Assembly: GCA_002914805.1 (NCBI GenBank)
Contig: JXTB01000566.1
Span: 176,971 to 240,970 of the forward strand
Length of the DNA stretch: 64,000 nucleotides
Source: Parasponia andersonii
Lineage: Eukaryota > Streptophyta > Magnoliopsida > Rosales > Cannabaceae
Direction: 5' to 3'
The notes beneath the pieces are model-generated. The model did not search any database and was not told the origin of the DNA. It worked only from the letters and a program-made list of their open reading frames with translations. The translations under genes and the position numbers were made by a program. Within the stretch, counting starts at the first letter, position 1. Each line of letters begins with the position of its first letter. Shown here piece by piece: positions 48,886 to 60,759 of the stretch.

Positions 48886-49858
48886 CTCTTTTAATAATGT
48901 TATGGGTTATAGATTATGGATATATTGGCCATATAACTCCTAAATGTGACTGTATAAATGTAAAAATATAAAAATCAGAAAGGGAATGTTGTAATACTTC
49001 TTGAAGTTGAGTGAAATCAAAACCATAAAATCCAAATGGGGTAGGCCTTTACTATAATGAAAGTAATAGGGTGTATTAGATGGCCAACAAGAATCTAGAT
49101 TGTAGCATCACACAAAATATGAAGTGAAGAAAGAGAAGAACGAAAATGCACTCTTCGTTTTAATTTTCTGAGTTGTTAATCGCAGTGCCAATTCTACATG
49201 TATCTCTTTTATAAGATTACAGAGCAAATCTAATACTGTATGATTACTCAAGTCAAAACACTTCTTGTATAAGATTACAAAGCAAATATAATTAGGTCAT
49301 ACGGAAGGGTTATAACGGTTTAAAAGTTGAAATTGCAATGACTCTTCTTTAAATGGATTTGTGTTTGATAAAGTGGTGTGAACTGGGTTTTATTTTTTAT
49401 TTTTTAAAATTACAGATATGCACGTAAAGAGATATTATTAAAGCAATTCTTATATCAAAGAATAATTTAATTCACGGTTATTTTGGTGCCACAAAAAAAA
49501 ATCTAAAAAAATGAGACATGGAGAGGACACATGGTGACAATAAGTCCATTCTTATGATTTTTGTTCGACTTAAAGAGTGAACTCACAATGAAAAGGGTTT
49601 AGAGTTCATCTAATTTCCCAAAATTTTAAAAAGGGAGGAGAAGAAAGTTACAGAAAAATGAGATGATTTTTTCGTTACTCTGTAACAAAAAATTGCTTCA
49701 TTGTTTAGTACAAAAGCCAAACCGAATCTTATTCCCAAACTCCAAGCGTAACTAATGAAATGGCAAGGATATTTTTAAGAGGAAATTTATTTTTTTATGA
49801 TAAAGTTTAAAAAATTTGAAAAATCCCGGATTTTTATTTTTATTTTTAAATTAAAGAC
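48886..49858. other. AT-rich intergenic DNA, nothing recognised
   Basis: No gene or element ends supported. The 20-nt phrase TATAAGATTACARAGCAAAT occurs twice (about 49211 and 49267). Confidence 0.5.
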
Positions 49859-50082
49859 CTATTTAGAAAAATACCACTTTAAAATATTTATTAAAAATAT
49901 CATCTTTCATTAATTAATGGAGTACTTGATGTAATTGGTCAAGTTACTAGTTACCTCAAATAACTTTTGAATACTCCAAGTAACTTGAGTGATTATCTTG
50001 AGTACTATAAAGAGTACTAATTTTTTTTTTAAAAAGATATTTTTATAAATATTATCAAAACATGGTATTTTTCTAAACAAAT
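49859..50082. mobile_element. MITE, family with TATTTAGAAAAATACCA termini (copy 1)
   Basis: The left end CTATTTAGAAAAATACCACT and the reverse-complemented right end TTGTTTAGAAAAATACCATG are similar over about 45 nt, extending to TAAAAATATC on both sides. The interior repeats AAGTTACT / AGTAACTT themes. The same family recurs at 52671-52876. Confidence 0.75.
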
Positions 50083-50133
50083 CCATGATTGAGAATTTCT
50101 AAAAAGTTTTAAGCCATTCCGGAATTTTTCAAA

Positions 50134-52500
50134 GGAAAATGACGCTCAACACTATCTTTTAATAAATATTACCAAATATACGGTGTTCTCTTTCTATTAA
50201 ATTTTCATATGATCTTTTTTTTTTTTTTTGAAAAATACCACATATTCTCTCTTTCATATCTTCCTTTCTTTCTCTCGTTCAAACCAAGTTAAAGTTGCTT
50301 CTAATGGCACTATGAGAAATTAATGATTATTCTTAGTTGGTCTAATCTTACTTTGAGAACTTGATCACCCAACACCTCTCTATGTTAGATTCTGATATTG
50401 AAACTAAATGTGATATATATTGGAGCTGCTTTGGCTAACTAGATCTCCTCATGAATGCATGTCTTATTAACTAGATGCATTTGTTACCTTGTTCATATTC
50501 TAATTAGTTTGATCATTTAAATTCATATTATGATGGGTGTAAATAACATTGTTTTATATTTCTAGCGGTTCAAAATTAAGACAACACTTATATTTCATAA
50601 TATAATTTTTTTTGAATATAAAATGATTGAAACATGTGTATAGAAATTTAATATTGTTTGCTAAGAAAGTTTTTGCTCTCGGAATTTTAGAATTTTTTGT
50701 CAGTTCATTTATATACAGGGCATTCTACTATAAAAAAACTAAACAAGTTTCCAAAAAACTTTTGTGGTTCCTATATTTTACTAATATACATGGTATTCAG
50801 CTAAAAAGAAACCAAATTAGTTTCTAAAAAATATTTTCGATTTCCTATGATTTACTTACATATAGGACATTTGCTAAAAAAGAATCCGTAAAAGTTTCCT
50901 ATGATTTATTTACGTACAAGGCATTTCGTTAAAAGGAAATCAAAATAGGTTTTGGGAAACCTTTGTGGTTTTTTTTATTTTACTTATGTCCATAGCATTC
51001 TGCTAGAAAGAAACTAAACTAGTTTTCAGGAAACCTTTGTGGTTTCTTTTATTTTACTTACGTACATGATATTTTGCTAGAAAGAAATCAAACTGGTTTC
51101 TAAGAAACCTTTGTAGTTTTCTCTTTAATTATTTATATATAAAATATTCTACTATATATAAACTAATTTAGATTTTTAGAAACTTTTTTGGGTTTCCTTT
51201 GATTTATTTACAAGCATGGCATTATGCTAAATGAAAATTAAATTGATTTCTAAAAAACCTTTATAGTTTTCTGTGATTTATTTACATATAAGGTATTCTG
51301 CTAAGAAAGAAACCAAACTAGTTTCCTGCGATTTACTTACATACAGAGTATTCGCAAAAGGAAAATCAAATTAGTTTCCAGAAAACTTTTGTGGTTTCCT
51401 TTATTTTACTTATCTACAGGGCATTCTGCTAAAAGGAAACTAGTTTGATTTCCAAGAAACCTTTGTACTTTCATGTTATTTACTTCCATATAAGACATTC
51501 TGCTAGATATAAACTAAATTAATTTCCTAGAAATTTTTTTAGTTTCCTATGATTTACTTACATATAGGGCATTCTACTAAAAGGAAACCAACTAGTTTTT
51601 AGGAAATTTTTGTGGTTTCTTGAGATTTACTTACATATATGACATTTTGCTCAAAAGGAAACTAAACTGGTTTCTTGGAAACATTGATGATTTCATGTGC
51701 TTTACTTACATACATGAAATTCTACTATACATAAACCAAACTGGTTTCCTGTGAATTAGTAAATTTATTATTGGAAATTGGAGAATTCATTTCGTTACTA
51801 AGCAATTGTTGCTAAGATATTTAGTTACGAATAGTAACTTAACAAAAAAATAATAATAATTAAATAGTTTCTCATTTTTATAACAACAATAATAAAAAAA
51901 TCTAATTAAAAGTAAGGAAAAAAAACCCTCATTTCAAAAGAATAAAATTGTAAAAGAAATTAAGAAATAATGAAGATGAAAAAAAAAAGATATTTTCCTT
52001 GTTTCTTGAGGATTGAAGTGAAAAAAAATAGTACCTCATATCCTTAAAGGAAAAGTTCCATAGGAAATTGAGAAAGGGGAAAAAAAGTTTGAGCTTCTAT
52101 TACAAAAAAAAAAAAAAGAAAAAAAATAAAAAAGACACAAGAAAAAACTAAAAAAAAAATTAAAAAAAAATGAATAATTAAAAGTAGAGCATGAGGACAC
52201 AAGAAAAAACTAAAAAAAAATTAAAAAAAAATGAATAATTAAAAGTAGAGCCTGGGATCAAACCACGATAAAATTCATACGAATATAAAGATAAACAATA
52301 GAGTCTAATCATTAAGAACTTCTGTTATATAATTGTTTTTAAAGTCGATGTCTTATTTATGAAAATACCATTGCATGTACAGGTTGTACTTTTGGTATTT
52401 TTTTTAAAAGAAAACCGTACAAAATTGCGTATCATTGTCTTAGGTCATATTTTTTGTATTTGTTTTTATTTCTTAGGTATTTATGTCCAAAACTCATTTT
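50134..52500 (-). repeat. 73-nt repeat array 3 (inverted) with flanks
   Basis: About 15 units between roughly 50690 and 51770 are the reverse complement of arrays 1 and 2: TTTGTGGTTTCCT, GATTTACTTACATA, GGCATTCTGCTA, AAAGAAACCAAACTAGTTTC. The right flank (52260-52440) is the reverse complement of the heads of arrays 1 and 2, including TTTTCATAAATAAGACATC (minus strand) and a B-box-like GTGGTTTGATCCCAGGCTC. The left flank starts AGGAAAATGACGCTCAACAC (50134), resembling the head start GGGAAATGACACTCATACC of array 2; the two edges may therefore be inverted termini of one element. No coding content. Confidence 0.72.
52134..52256 (+). repeat. Tandem duplication, 62-nt period, inside array 3 flank
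   Basis: Two almost identical units each begin GACACAAGAAAAAACTAAAA and contain ATGAATAATTAAAAGTAGAG. The second starts at 52196. They differ by a single A-run length and one base near the end, so the duplication is recent or corrected. Confidence 0.92.
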
Positions 52501-52670
52501 TCAACTTTTCAAACTATGGGTCTGAATTTATGTAAAAAGCCCTATTTTTAAGTCTTCGGATTGAAAGTTAGCTATTTTAAACTACGAAAATTAGGCTTTG
52601 TACAATATTTTAAGAAACAAAATGTTAGAAAAATATGGTGACTCTATTTTTTTAGATTTGGTATGATTTT

Positions 52671-52876
52671 TATTTAGAAAAATACCATTTTAAATATGTT
52701 ATTTTTTAAAATAGTAACTGATAATCAGTAACTAATTTTTGAATATTGGTAACTAGTAACTAAGATATTTATAAGTAGTATATAACTGATAATTGGTAAC
52801 TAGTTTTTAGAAACTAGTAATCATTTTAAAAACAATATTTTTCTAAATTTTTTTTAAAAAATGATATTTTTCTAAT
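52671..52876. mobile_element. MITE, family with TATTTAGAAAAATACCA termini (copy 2)
   Basis: It opens TATTTAGAAAAATACCATTT and closes with TGATATTTTTCTAATA, matching copy 1 at 49859-50082 in inverted termini and in an interior made of AGTAACTGATAATCAGTAACTA-like text. About 205 bp. Confidence 0.68.
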
Positions 52877-54494
52877 AAAAATTATATACGAATTAAAATA
52901 AATGCTTACCTCTATTTTTTTTTTTAAAAAATTCTTTTTGGTTTTTATAAGTAAAAGTGTTAGAAACCCTTTAAGCTACCAAGTAAGCCAGTGGAGGCCA
53001 TTTTTATGTTCTATGGCTTGAGTTAGCGGAAAATGACATCACTTGTGCTGATGAGTATTTTAACTCAAGTAAGTGGCTAACTAGAATTCAAGCCGAAAAA
53101 AAAAAAGAGTAAAAAAAAAGTGGCTAACAACTTTTTTAAAAACCGAAAGTTAATAAGATTTTTCTTTTTGTCGGATTAATTTTAAAAGTATACAACATAT
53201 AAATATATTTCAACGTACTTTTTCAATTATAAATATTTTAAAATTTTGTTAATATATTATATGATATATGACTTGTTTTTTATGCTTTAATTCTACTAAT
53301 CGTATTTATTTCTTTCATGTTAATTATATTTTCACCATTTATGTATGTAATACATCCATGCATTTCTAAGAAATATGATAATTTTTATGGTTTTACATTA
53401 TACTAAACTTCTTTTTAATTTTTCTATGTTTTATATAAAATTTCTATATTTTTTTCAAAATTTATACTCATATCGATATTTTCTCCGATTTTTCCTTAAT
53501 TTTGGAAAACCTATATCTCCATTAACCGATATTTTTGTCCTTGGCCAACGTAGGTTCACGTAATGGAAATTTTGAGGAGAAATTCATATAGATAATCAAT
53601 ATTTTAAATTAAATAGATGTTCACTTTTTAATTTTTATTGCTAAATGTCTAAATATATATATTTTTACACTTGGTAGATATACTTATTTATTAATTTCAG
53701 TTAATGTACTGAGTATATAAATTTTTATACTTAATTTATAATATTTTATATTTAATATATAATATATATACCAGACATTTTACTATTATATTTGAAAAAC
53801 GGACATTTACTTAAATTAGACCAAAAATTCAGTCATTTTGTTATAAGACTTAGAGGATGACTTGAGGGTACAGCTGCTACAAAAATTAAAGGTCGGAGAA
53901 GATTCCAAGAAAAAAAAATTGGCCCGTTATGTCAAGATATCTAAAAGTCGAGATTTAATGGCGCAAATAATCTAAGGGAAAAAAGAAAAAAAAAATTAGC
54001 GAGGTCGTCTATATTTTCTTTCAAGTTTTTAAGGACTTCCAAACATTAGAAAAAAGAAACTATTTTCCTGATTTTTGTTTTCACCCAAATTCTGGGTTTC
54101 AAACGAAACCCAAGGGACTCGTCAGCAAACCATGTTATAAACATATGCAGGGAAAAAAGAAAAAAATCCAAGATAAATTGTGTAAGTACCAACTAGTATT
54201 TTGATATTACAATGAAGAACCATGATACAGCGTCACTGTTTACAATGTGCATAGGCAATACAAAATTCATAAATATTGTCCACGTCTCCACGATCTCAAC
54301 TGAACTTTGTTTATGAACCCAATTTCTATTAAAAGAATGAATATTGAGGACTATATTAGTACACCACCATTTCCAATATACTCTTTCTAAATCTATATAA
54401 TTAATTCATTGTTAGAGCTTACAATTTAGTTTGAAGGGCACAGAATAGCCCCCTTTGACAGCAGGACTGCAAGAAACCTTGCTACCAGAACTTC
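52877..54494. other. AT-rich intergenic DNA and probable 3' UTR of the VTT gene
   Basis: No gene recognised in 52877-54150; AT-rich with many A runs. 54150-54494 is likely the 3' UTR of the minus-strand VTT-domain gene, but no poly(A) site is fixed. Confidence 0.45.
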
Positions 54495-57400
54495 TCACTC
54501 ATAGATTCGCTTCCTCTTCAAAAGTGTAGGGAGTATGATGAGGGAACCAATGAGGAATAGCACAAACAAAGTTTTAAAATCATATAGATCTTTAACTGAC
54601 TTGAGATCCCCGAGAGCTAGGCCAGCCTGATCAAAAACCAAATCAGAAATTATGATACTTAAACAAAGGCAATAACAACTTAGAAGAAAAATCAAAGGAA
54701 AAATCAACTTAGACAAAAAATCTAAAAAACTATATCATAGAAACACAATAAGAAAATACAAAAGGTAACCATACAGAGCATATAAATACATAGAGTTACA
54801 AAATTTAGCCAACGACAAAGGAAACTTTCGACAATCATAGAATACCAGATGCTATTCTAAGCTGTCTACAATCAGAATAAAAGAAAAGCTTTTACAAGTA
54901 TTCTTAAGGAAGAACTAGTTTTCCCACGAATGTGGTTTAGACTAAAAGTAAAGAAATAAGAACTTAAAGTTGCTACATGGTACATAAATTTAGTTTCTCC
55001 AATAATATGCACATTATAAAGTCAAAATAATATGGAGATCTAGGGAGATTAAATTTCAAGTTCAAAGAAAAAATTTCAGGAATGGCATTTTTAAGAGAAT
55101 AGCTTGAATTTTGTGACTCTTGACAATCAGCTTCGCATTCGTTCAATCCTTTGGAAGGTTGAGTAACTAAATAATTGAGCTTTGTGAAATATCTCTTGCA
55201 CTAGCATATCAATGAAGAAAAGAAGCAGCGCACAATTGATGATATTCACTAGCATCATAGTTCAGCATATAGTTAATGATAATAAAATGATTTCAGATTT
55301 CCTCTTAGCATTTTATCTTTGTGGAAGTACGATATATGTAGATTGCTAAGAAGTGATAACACTGTAAACAGGACACTTTCTGAAGAACTTCCAGGAGGCA
55401 GGAAGCTGGAATTACATACAGATGGTATCCAACAAACGACAGAATCTACCAAACCATAGGGGCAAAAACAGGTAAAGGTATGAAGTGCATACTAATTTCT
55501 GCACCCAGTATGTTTGGAATCTTGGTAGATTTGGTTGACGAAAGATTCACCAAAGAAAACAGCACAATGAACACAAAACTTGATACCAAAACAGAAACCA
55601 GTAGCAAGTTCCTTGGGCCCTATTATCTGGGATAACAAAGAACAAAATGATTTGTTCATTTCTCAGATTAAATAAGCATTCTGACAGTACATATTTAGAC
55701 TAAATTCCCATTTCACACTCACGTTCCACATATTTAAAATCAAGATTCTTGCAGACGAAAAAAAATTGACACAGAGAAAAGTCAAGCAGAAGTCTACCCT
55801 CTTTCTGGGAGTTTAGAGAACCAAAAGATCTAAAAATACCCCCGGGTCATTTTATTAATGCGTCCTAACTAAATTAAGAACCTTTGAATCGTTATAGGCT
55901 AATTAATTGTAGTCTTACTGGCAATCCCAATCCAAATAAAGACTAAAGAAATTAGAAGTCCTAACGAAATTAGCTATGACAGAAATCAGAACTAATAAAA
56001 TTAAGAATTCTAAATAAGCTAAAAACTCTTGATTATTGTTCTACAAGAACTCTAGTTAGAACCAAGACATGCCAAGTATTGAGTGCAGACCATCTTCACG
56101 ATACAACTGGAATACCAACTGGAATACAACCTTTAAACTATACATGCTTTGGAGATTATTAAGGTAACTTATATCCATTTCCCACATTCTACTAAAAATA
56201 TTTAAATTTTTGTTAAAACTATTCCTTAAGATTATAGGAGTGAGGCAATCTGGAGGACAGGAATATAAGGCTCTCCCAACTAAACCCCCTGTAGCGATTA
56301 AGCCCTTAAATTATGAATGTCTTTTCTTCACTTATATCTCATTAAGTTACCACTAACCCAAAAAGTGAAGTGATGCGGATTACAAATGAGTAAAACAGTC
56401 TATATTGAGCTCACACAACAGCTACCGCCAATTCCTCACCCAAAAGACGATGCTCCCAAGAGTACAAATAAAGTATTGGCCTTACATGTTAACTTGCCAT
56501 TTCCATGAGAAGAAAAACAAGTTGATAAGATGGCCTATGTTTATCAAACCAACACACACTTTTTACTTATAAGTAAGAATCATTCGACAGAATCAAGTTA
56601 TCATTATCAATCAAAACCTATAATTCCTAACAAAGTTATAAAGCAAAAGTTCACTACAGCGTATGCAGTTGCCACTAAGTTTTATTTTTACAAAACGTTG
56701 TGCGAATGCACGTGTGTGCAAATAAACAGATATGAACTATTATTACTAGAAAAAGGGAAAACGAGCTTCCAAAAGCTTACTCTGACTGTGATGTATGCTG
56801 CTGGAATAAGACCAAGCAAAGTTGCCGAAAAGAAAACATGGAATGGTATGTCAACAATTGGAGATGCCAAGTTGATAAAAAGGTTTGGCAATGTTGGAGT
56901 CACCCTCAAGAAAAGCATGTAATTAAGCAGCTTTTCCCTACGCTTCACTATCTGGATCCGGAAAAAATTAAGGTTAAAGAACAAGTGAAGAACAAAAACA
57001 TAATGGTCGAACCAGACTAAATGATGAAGCATAAAAGATGTACCTCTGCCTGGAAAAATCTCAACCTTTCTGGCCACAGCCAACTAACTAAAGGCCTGCC
57101 GATTAACTTAGACAAGAAGAAGCACGAGCAAGCTCCAGCAGTAGCATTAAAGACAACTAAGAAAAGACCTTTAATAACACCAAAAAGAGCTCCAGCCAGC
57201 AAGGACATGAAAATTGTTCCAGGAATCATAAAAGTCTGCATAAAGATGTATGTGGAGCAGTAACCAAGAATAAACTGTGCTGGATAATCTTTTGAATATG
57301 TTGCGAGATGATCTCTGCAGAAATTTAAATAATATCTTTAGACAGCACAAAATTGACGGAAAGCAAGCAACGAAACGCTGATCACAAACCAGCATAGTCA

Positions 57401-58226
57401 AAGCATTCAGCATCAAACTACCAAACGCTGATCTCAAATACATTTGCACAAAATGAAGTATTCGAGAATCTGTGAAATAACACTATCAGATTATGAGTTC
57501 AGGAATGCATATTGCATATTTCCACTTAATATCTTATATCGACCATACATGATCCAAGGTTTACAAAAGTAGTAATAACGGCGAATCTGTACTCTTCAGT
57601 AATCCATATTTCTACTAAATACAATTCCAAAACAATGTGTTCATTAATGCATTTCTACTTTAACACACACATCATGGTTTTCCTTCCCCTTCCCTGCACT
57701 CAAAACTAGTTACTTTTCGCCTAAAAGGAGACCGATAAACTGCCATGCCTCGAAACAAATTAACGCTTAACCAGATTTCAACAGCCCTTAAATATGGATA
57801 TAAAGACGAGATCTGCAATAACAACTAAAGCAAAATACATAGAATCTTGATAATTCTAACAACTCCAGCAACAGAAACGAGAAAAATACCAATCGAATAA
57901 TTGTTTTGAACTCTAGAACCGAAAAAAAGAGGTATAAAACAAAAAACCCACTTGAGCATCCGAAGATCGGAGATGGTCCTTGGGAGCTTGAGCTTTCCAT
58001 ACTCGGCGGGGGGCATGGTCAAGTAGATGCAGAAGAGGCCAGCGGAGAAGACGAAGAAGACTCCGATGGCGGCGGCGAACTCCCATCGGGAAAGGGGAAA
58101 CCTATCCGATTTGGGCTTCTTTCCAGATGGGGAATCGTCCTCCTCCTCCTCCGCGGCTTTCGCATTCTCTTCGTCTCTAAGTAACCTAACTCCGCCATCG
58201 CCCGTCAGATTCCTCGGAGCTGCCAT
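54495..58226 (-). CDS. VTT/SNARE-associated Golgi family membrane protein (TMEM41/DedA type), 282 aa
   Basis: Probable orthologue of Arabidopsis At1g71940. Exons in transcription order: 58226-57952, 57314-57044, 56951-56781 and 54626-54495; all joins keep frame and give 282 aa, close to the Arabidopsis length of about 270. The N-terminus is acidic and cytosolic-looking (EENAKAAEEEEDD). A membrane segment lies at about 47-70 (AAIGVFFVFSAGLFCIYLTM). The VTT core is in exons 2 and 3: FMIPGTIFMSLLAGALFG, VVFNATAGACSCFFLSKLIG, LLNYMLFLRVTPTLPNLFIN, SPIVDIPFHVFF, GLIPAAYITV. The C-terminus has one more hydrophobic segment and ends KRKRIYE, a basic tail. Animal TMEM41B and VMP1 are ER phospholipid scramblases needed for autophagosome and lipid-droplet biology; the same activity here is inference. 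Intron 3 is 2.15 kb. Confidence 0.93.
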
Positions 58227-58986
58227 TGAAGGGCACCACCAAGTATCGATTCAAAGAAGAAGGAAAAAAAAAAAAGAAGAAGAAAAAGGGAGGGTAGAAT
58301 GTATGGGTGGGTTCAGCCACAAATATGAGAAGAATGAGTCATTGGGGGCCTAAACTCAGCTCGAGTCAAGTCCGAAGCACACAGCGGATCAAAATGGATT
58401 AGTGAAAAAGCGCTCTCACTTCGATTGATTTCTGCGACTGACTCTTTTGATTGATGCTTCCTTTTTATTTTCTTTTCTTTTTATGGTTGCCCAGGAGGGA
58501 GGCACTAGTATTTGGTTCCTTCGTTCGTGGAAGAAACACTTTTATTTAAAGATTAAAGAAAAACCCTCTCATAAAATATGGCTTTATTTATTTATTTTCT
58601 TTTTTTTCAAGAAGAAATAATTATATTATATTCTGGTGTGGATCACAATCTATTCAATCAACCGTCAACTTAATCACATAGTTTTTAAGATATAAATGAC
58701 ACCTAAGAATTAAGATCATCTCCATTCTTTTTTTCAAGAAGCAAGCTAAAGTTAAAAACTAAAAGTTGGAAGTTTTACGCTCATTTCCATACTCTTTTTT
58801 TTTTTTGTTTTTTTTTTTCAAATGAAATGAAAAAGTGAAGATCATCTCACTTTTAATGATCATATAACTCTTTGCATTTCAAAAAACATAAAATATAAGT
58901 GTAGTGTGTTCTCACACTAATAGAATAAATGGACCTAACACATGAATTTTTAGAAAGCAAGTAGTGTTTATAGTATTGTTCTTTTA
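58227..58986 (-). promoter_or_regulatory. Promoter and leader of the VTT gene
   Basis: The leader next to the start codon is pyrimidine-rich on the minus strand (CTTCTT and T runs, 58255-58290). Beyond about 58440 the sequence becomes T-rich and repeat-like up to the Harbinger terminus at 58987. No second gene is seen, and no TATA box could be fixed. Confidence 0.45.
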
Positions 58987-59548
58987 GGCCATGTTTGGTA
59001 CACATGATTGAATTGGATTGTACAGATAGGATTGGATTGGAATGAATTGGATTATGCTGAATCCAATACTTTGTTTGGTGAACTGTCGGATTTAACAATT
59101 AGAATAATAATCGTGTGTTTGGTACAAGATTGGATTAGACTATTTTAAAAAAAAAAAAACTTTAAAAAATTTAAATATATACATTTTGAAGAAAATTAAC
59201 CTATAAAGTTGCTTCTTAAAAAAAAGATTGGAATTTGAAAAAAATTGAACTCTTTATCTATAACATATAACATCCAAACATACAATAGATATAAAATTAT
59301 ATAAGCCATAACATTCATATTAATTTAATGGTATTCCAAAATACATATTTTAATGAGTTGTCAACTCAAACAAATAGATACCTCATATAAGTTAGATAAT
59401 ACTTAACTAACAAATAAGTCTTTCAAGTTGTCTATTGCAGTTCATAATTATAATTAATACATATTCTTTAATCATAACATAAAATATAATATGCTTTAAA
59501 CATAGACATTCTGAACCAAACACATCTATGGCATTCTAAATATGATCA

Positions 59549-60534
59549 CTATCTCATGACAAACTCTATTCTTATGGCCTCATCCATGTTCTTCAAAGTA
59601 CTTACATTCCATAGTTGTTCAGCAAATAACTTTAAGACCTTAATTTGATCAGCAATAGGGAGGTTCAACTTGGTAATCTCTTCCCATACAAAGTTATACA
59701 TTATGCTATTATCTTTTTTTTTTGAGTATGTCAAGCAGTAAGTGCATTTCCTCGTATAACTTCTCCATCATTTTGTCAAAAGACTTTGCTAGTTTTTCTA
59801 ATCCTATAGCAATAGCTGAAATTGGTCTTGCTTGCTTCTTTTTTTAAGCTCCAAATTGACTACTAGCACTAGTTTGGTTCAAAAACATTGGAGAATAGGA
59901 TGATTATTCTTACACCATATTGTTTGCATCATCCTCTTCAAGATAAACAGCTTCATCTATATCAGTTGGAGTTTCAGCTATTTTTCCAGTTGCGTGGTTA
60001 ACTCCAAAGATATTAGCCAACCTCTCATATATTAAAAATTGTTTGCCCCTCCATCTATCAGCCTCTTTATGACTCTACAAGAAAAAAGAAAAAAAATATA
60101 GAATTAACAAATAAAGTGTGTATATATATATGTATGTTTTATCATGCATTTCAATTTATATGAAGAGACATTAAATAAACTAGTCAAACCTGTACATATG
60201 TATTCCACACTTCATCACTATCAACTTCAATACATTTTAATATATCATTCCATCCAAACCCACTCTTGTTTAACATGTCATACCATAATCCATATTGTTT
60301 TTTTTCTTTTTTTCATATTTTCATCTTTGACTCAATATGAGGGGTTGCTTTTAATCTAGAATTTGGGCATTTAACATTCAGTTCTTTTTCAAATAAAGTT
60401 TATGTACCAGATTTAAAGCTATCATTACCACAACGATAACCACGTAGTTCATATGATTCTAAAATGCTCAATAATGCTTCCTCTTTCACTGTTGTCCAAG
60501 TACATCGAGCTCTCGTATTTCCTCCATTTTCCAT
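59549..60534 (-). pseudogene. Myb/SANT-like Harbinger partner protein, degraded
   Basis: Starts MENGGNTRARCTWTTVKEEA, the usual opening of plant Harbinger-associated Myb/SANT proteins, and continues LLSILESYELRGYRCGNDSF before a stop. After stops, recognisable blocks follow in order: KELNVKCPNSRLKATPHIES, then NKSGFGWNDILKCIEVDSDE with VWNTYVQ (60280-60190), then past a probable intron SHKEADRWRGKQFLIYERLA with NIFG (about 60075-60015), and the tail LPIADQIKVLKLFAEQLWNV ending FVMR at 59549. In active elements this protein binds sub-terminal DNA and recruits the transposase. At least two in-frame stops make this copy non-functional. Start taken at the Met 60534. Confidence 0.82.
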
Positions 60535-60759
60535 TCCTATGTAATATATGAATTTGAAACAATATAGAAATTTAGTTAATAACATGCATTATAGTCTTAT
60601 AATATTATAAACCAAGATAAGCATTTATTAGCTATAATAATAATTAAAAGAAATAAAAAACTCAAGTTCAATTGAGAAAAAAAAAACATAACACAAAATT
60701 GTATTACAAAATTCAAATAATAGTCTATAATGCAAAAGAGAAATGAATAAATCAAAGTT

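Noticed and set aside
56530..57263. Plus-strand ORFs across 56530-56922, 56838-57020 and 57021-57263
   Set aside because: They are antisense shadows of exons 2 and 3 and intron sequence of the VTT gene.
57906..58353. Plus-strand ORFs of 92 and 108 codons
   Set aside because: Complement of VTT exon 1 and its pyrimidine-rich leader; low complexity.
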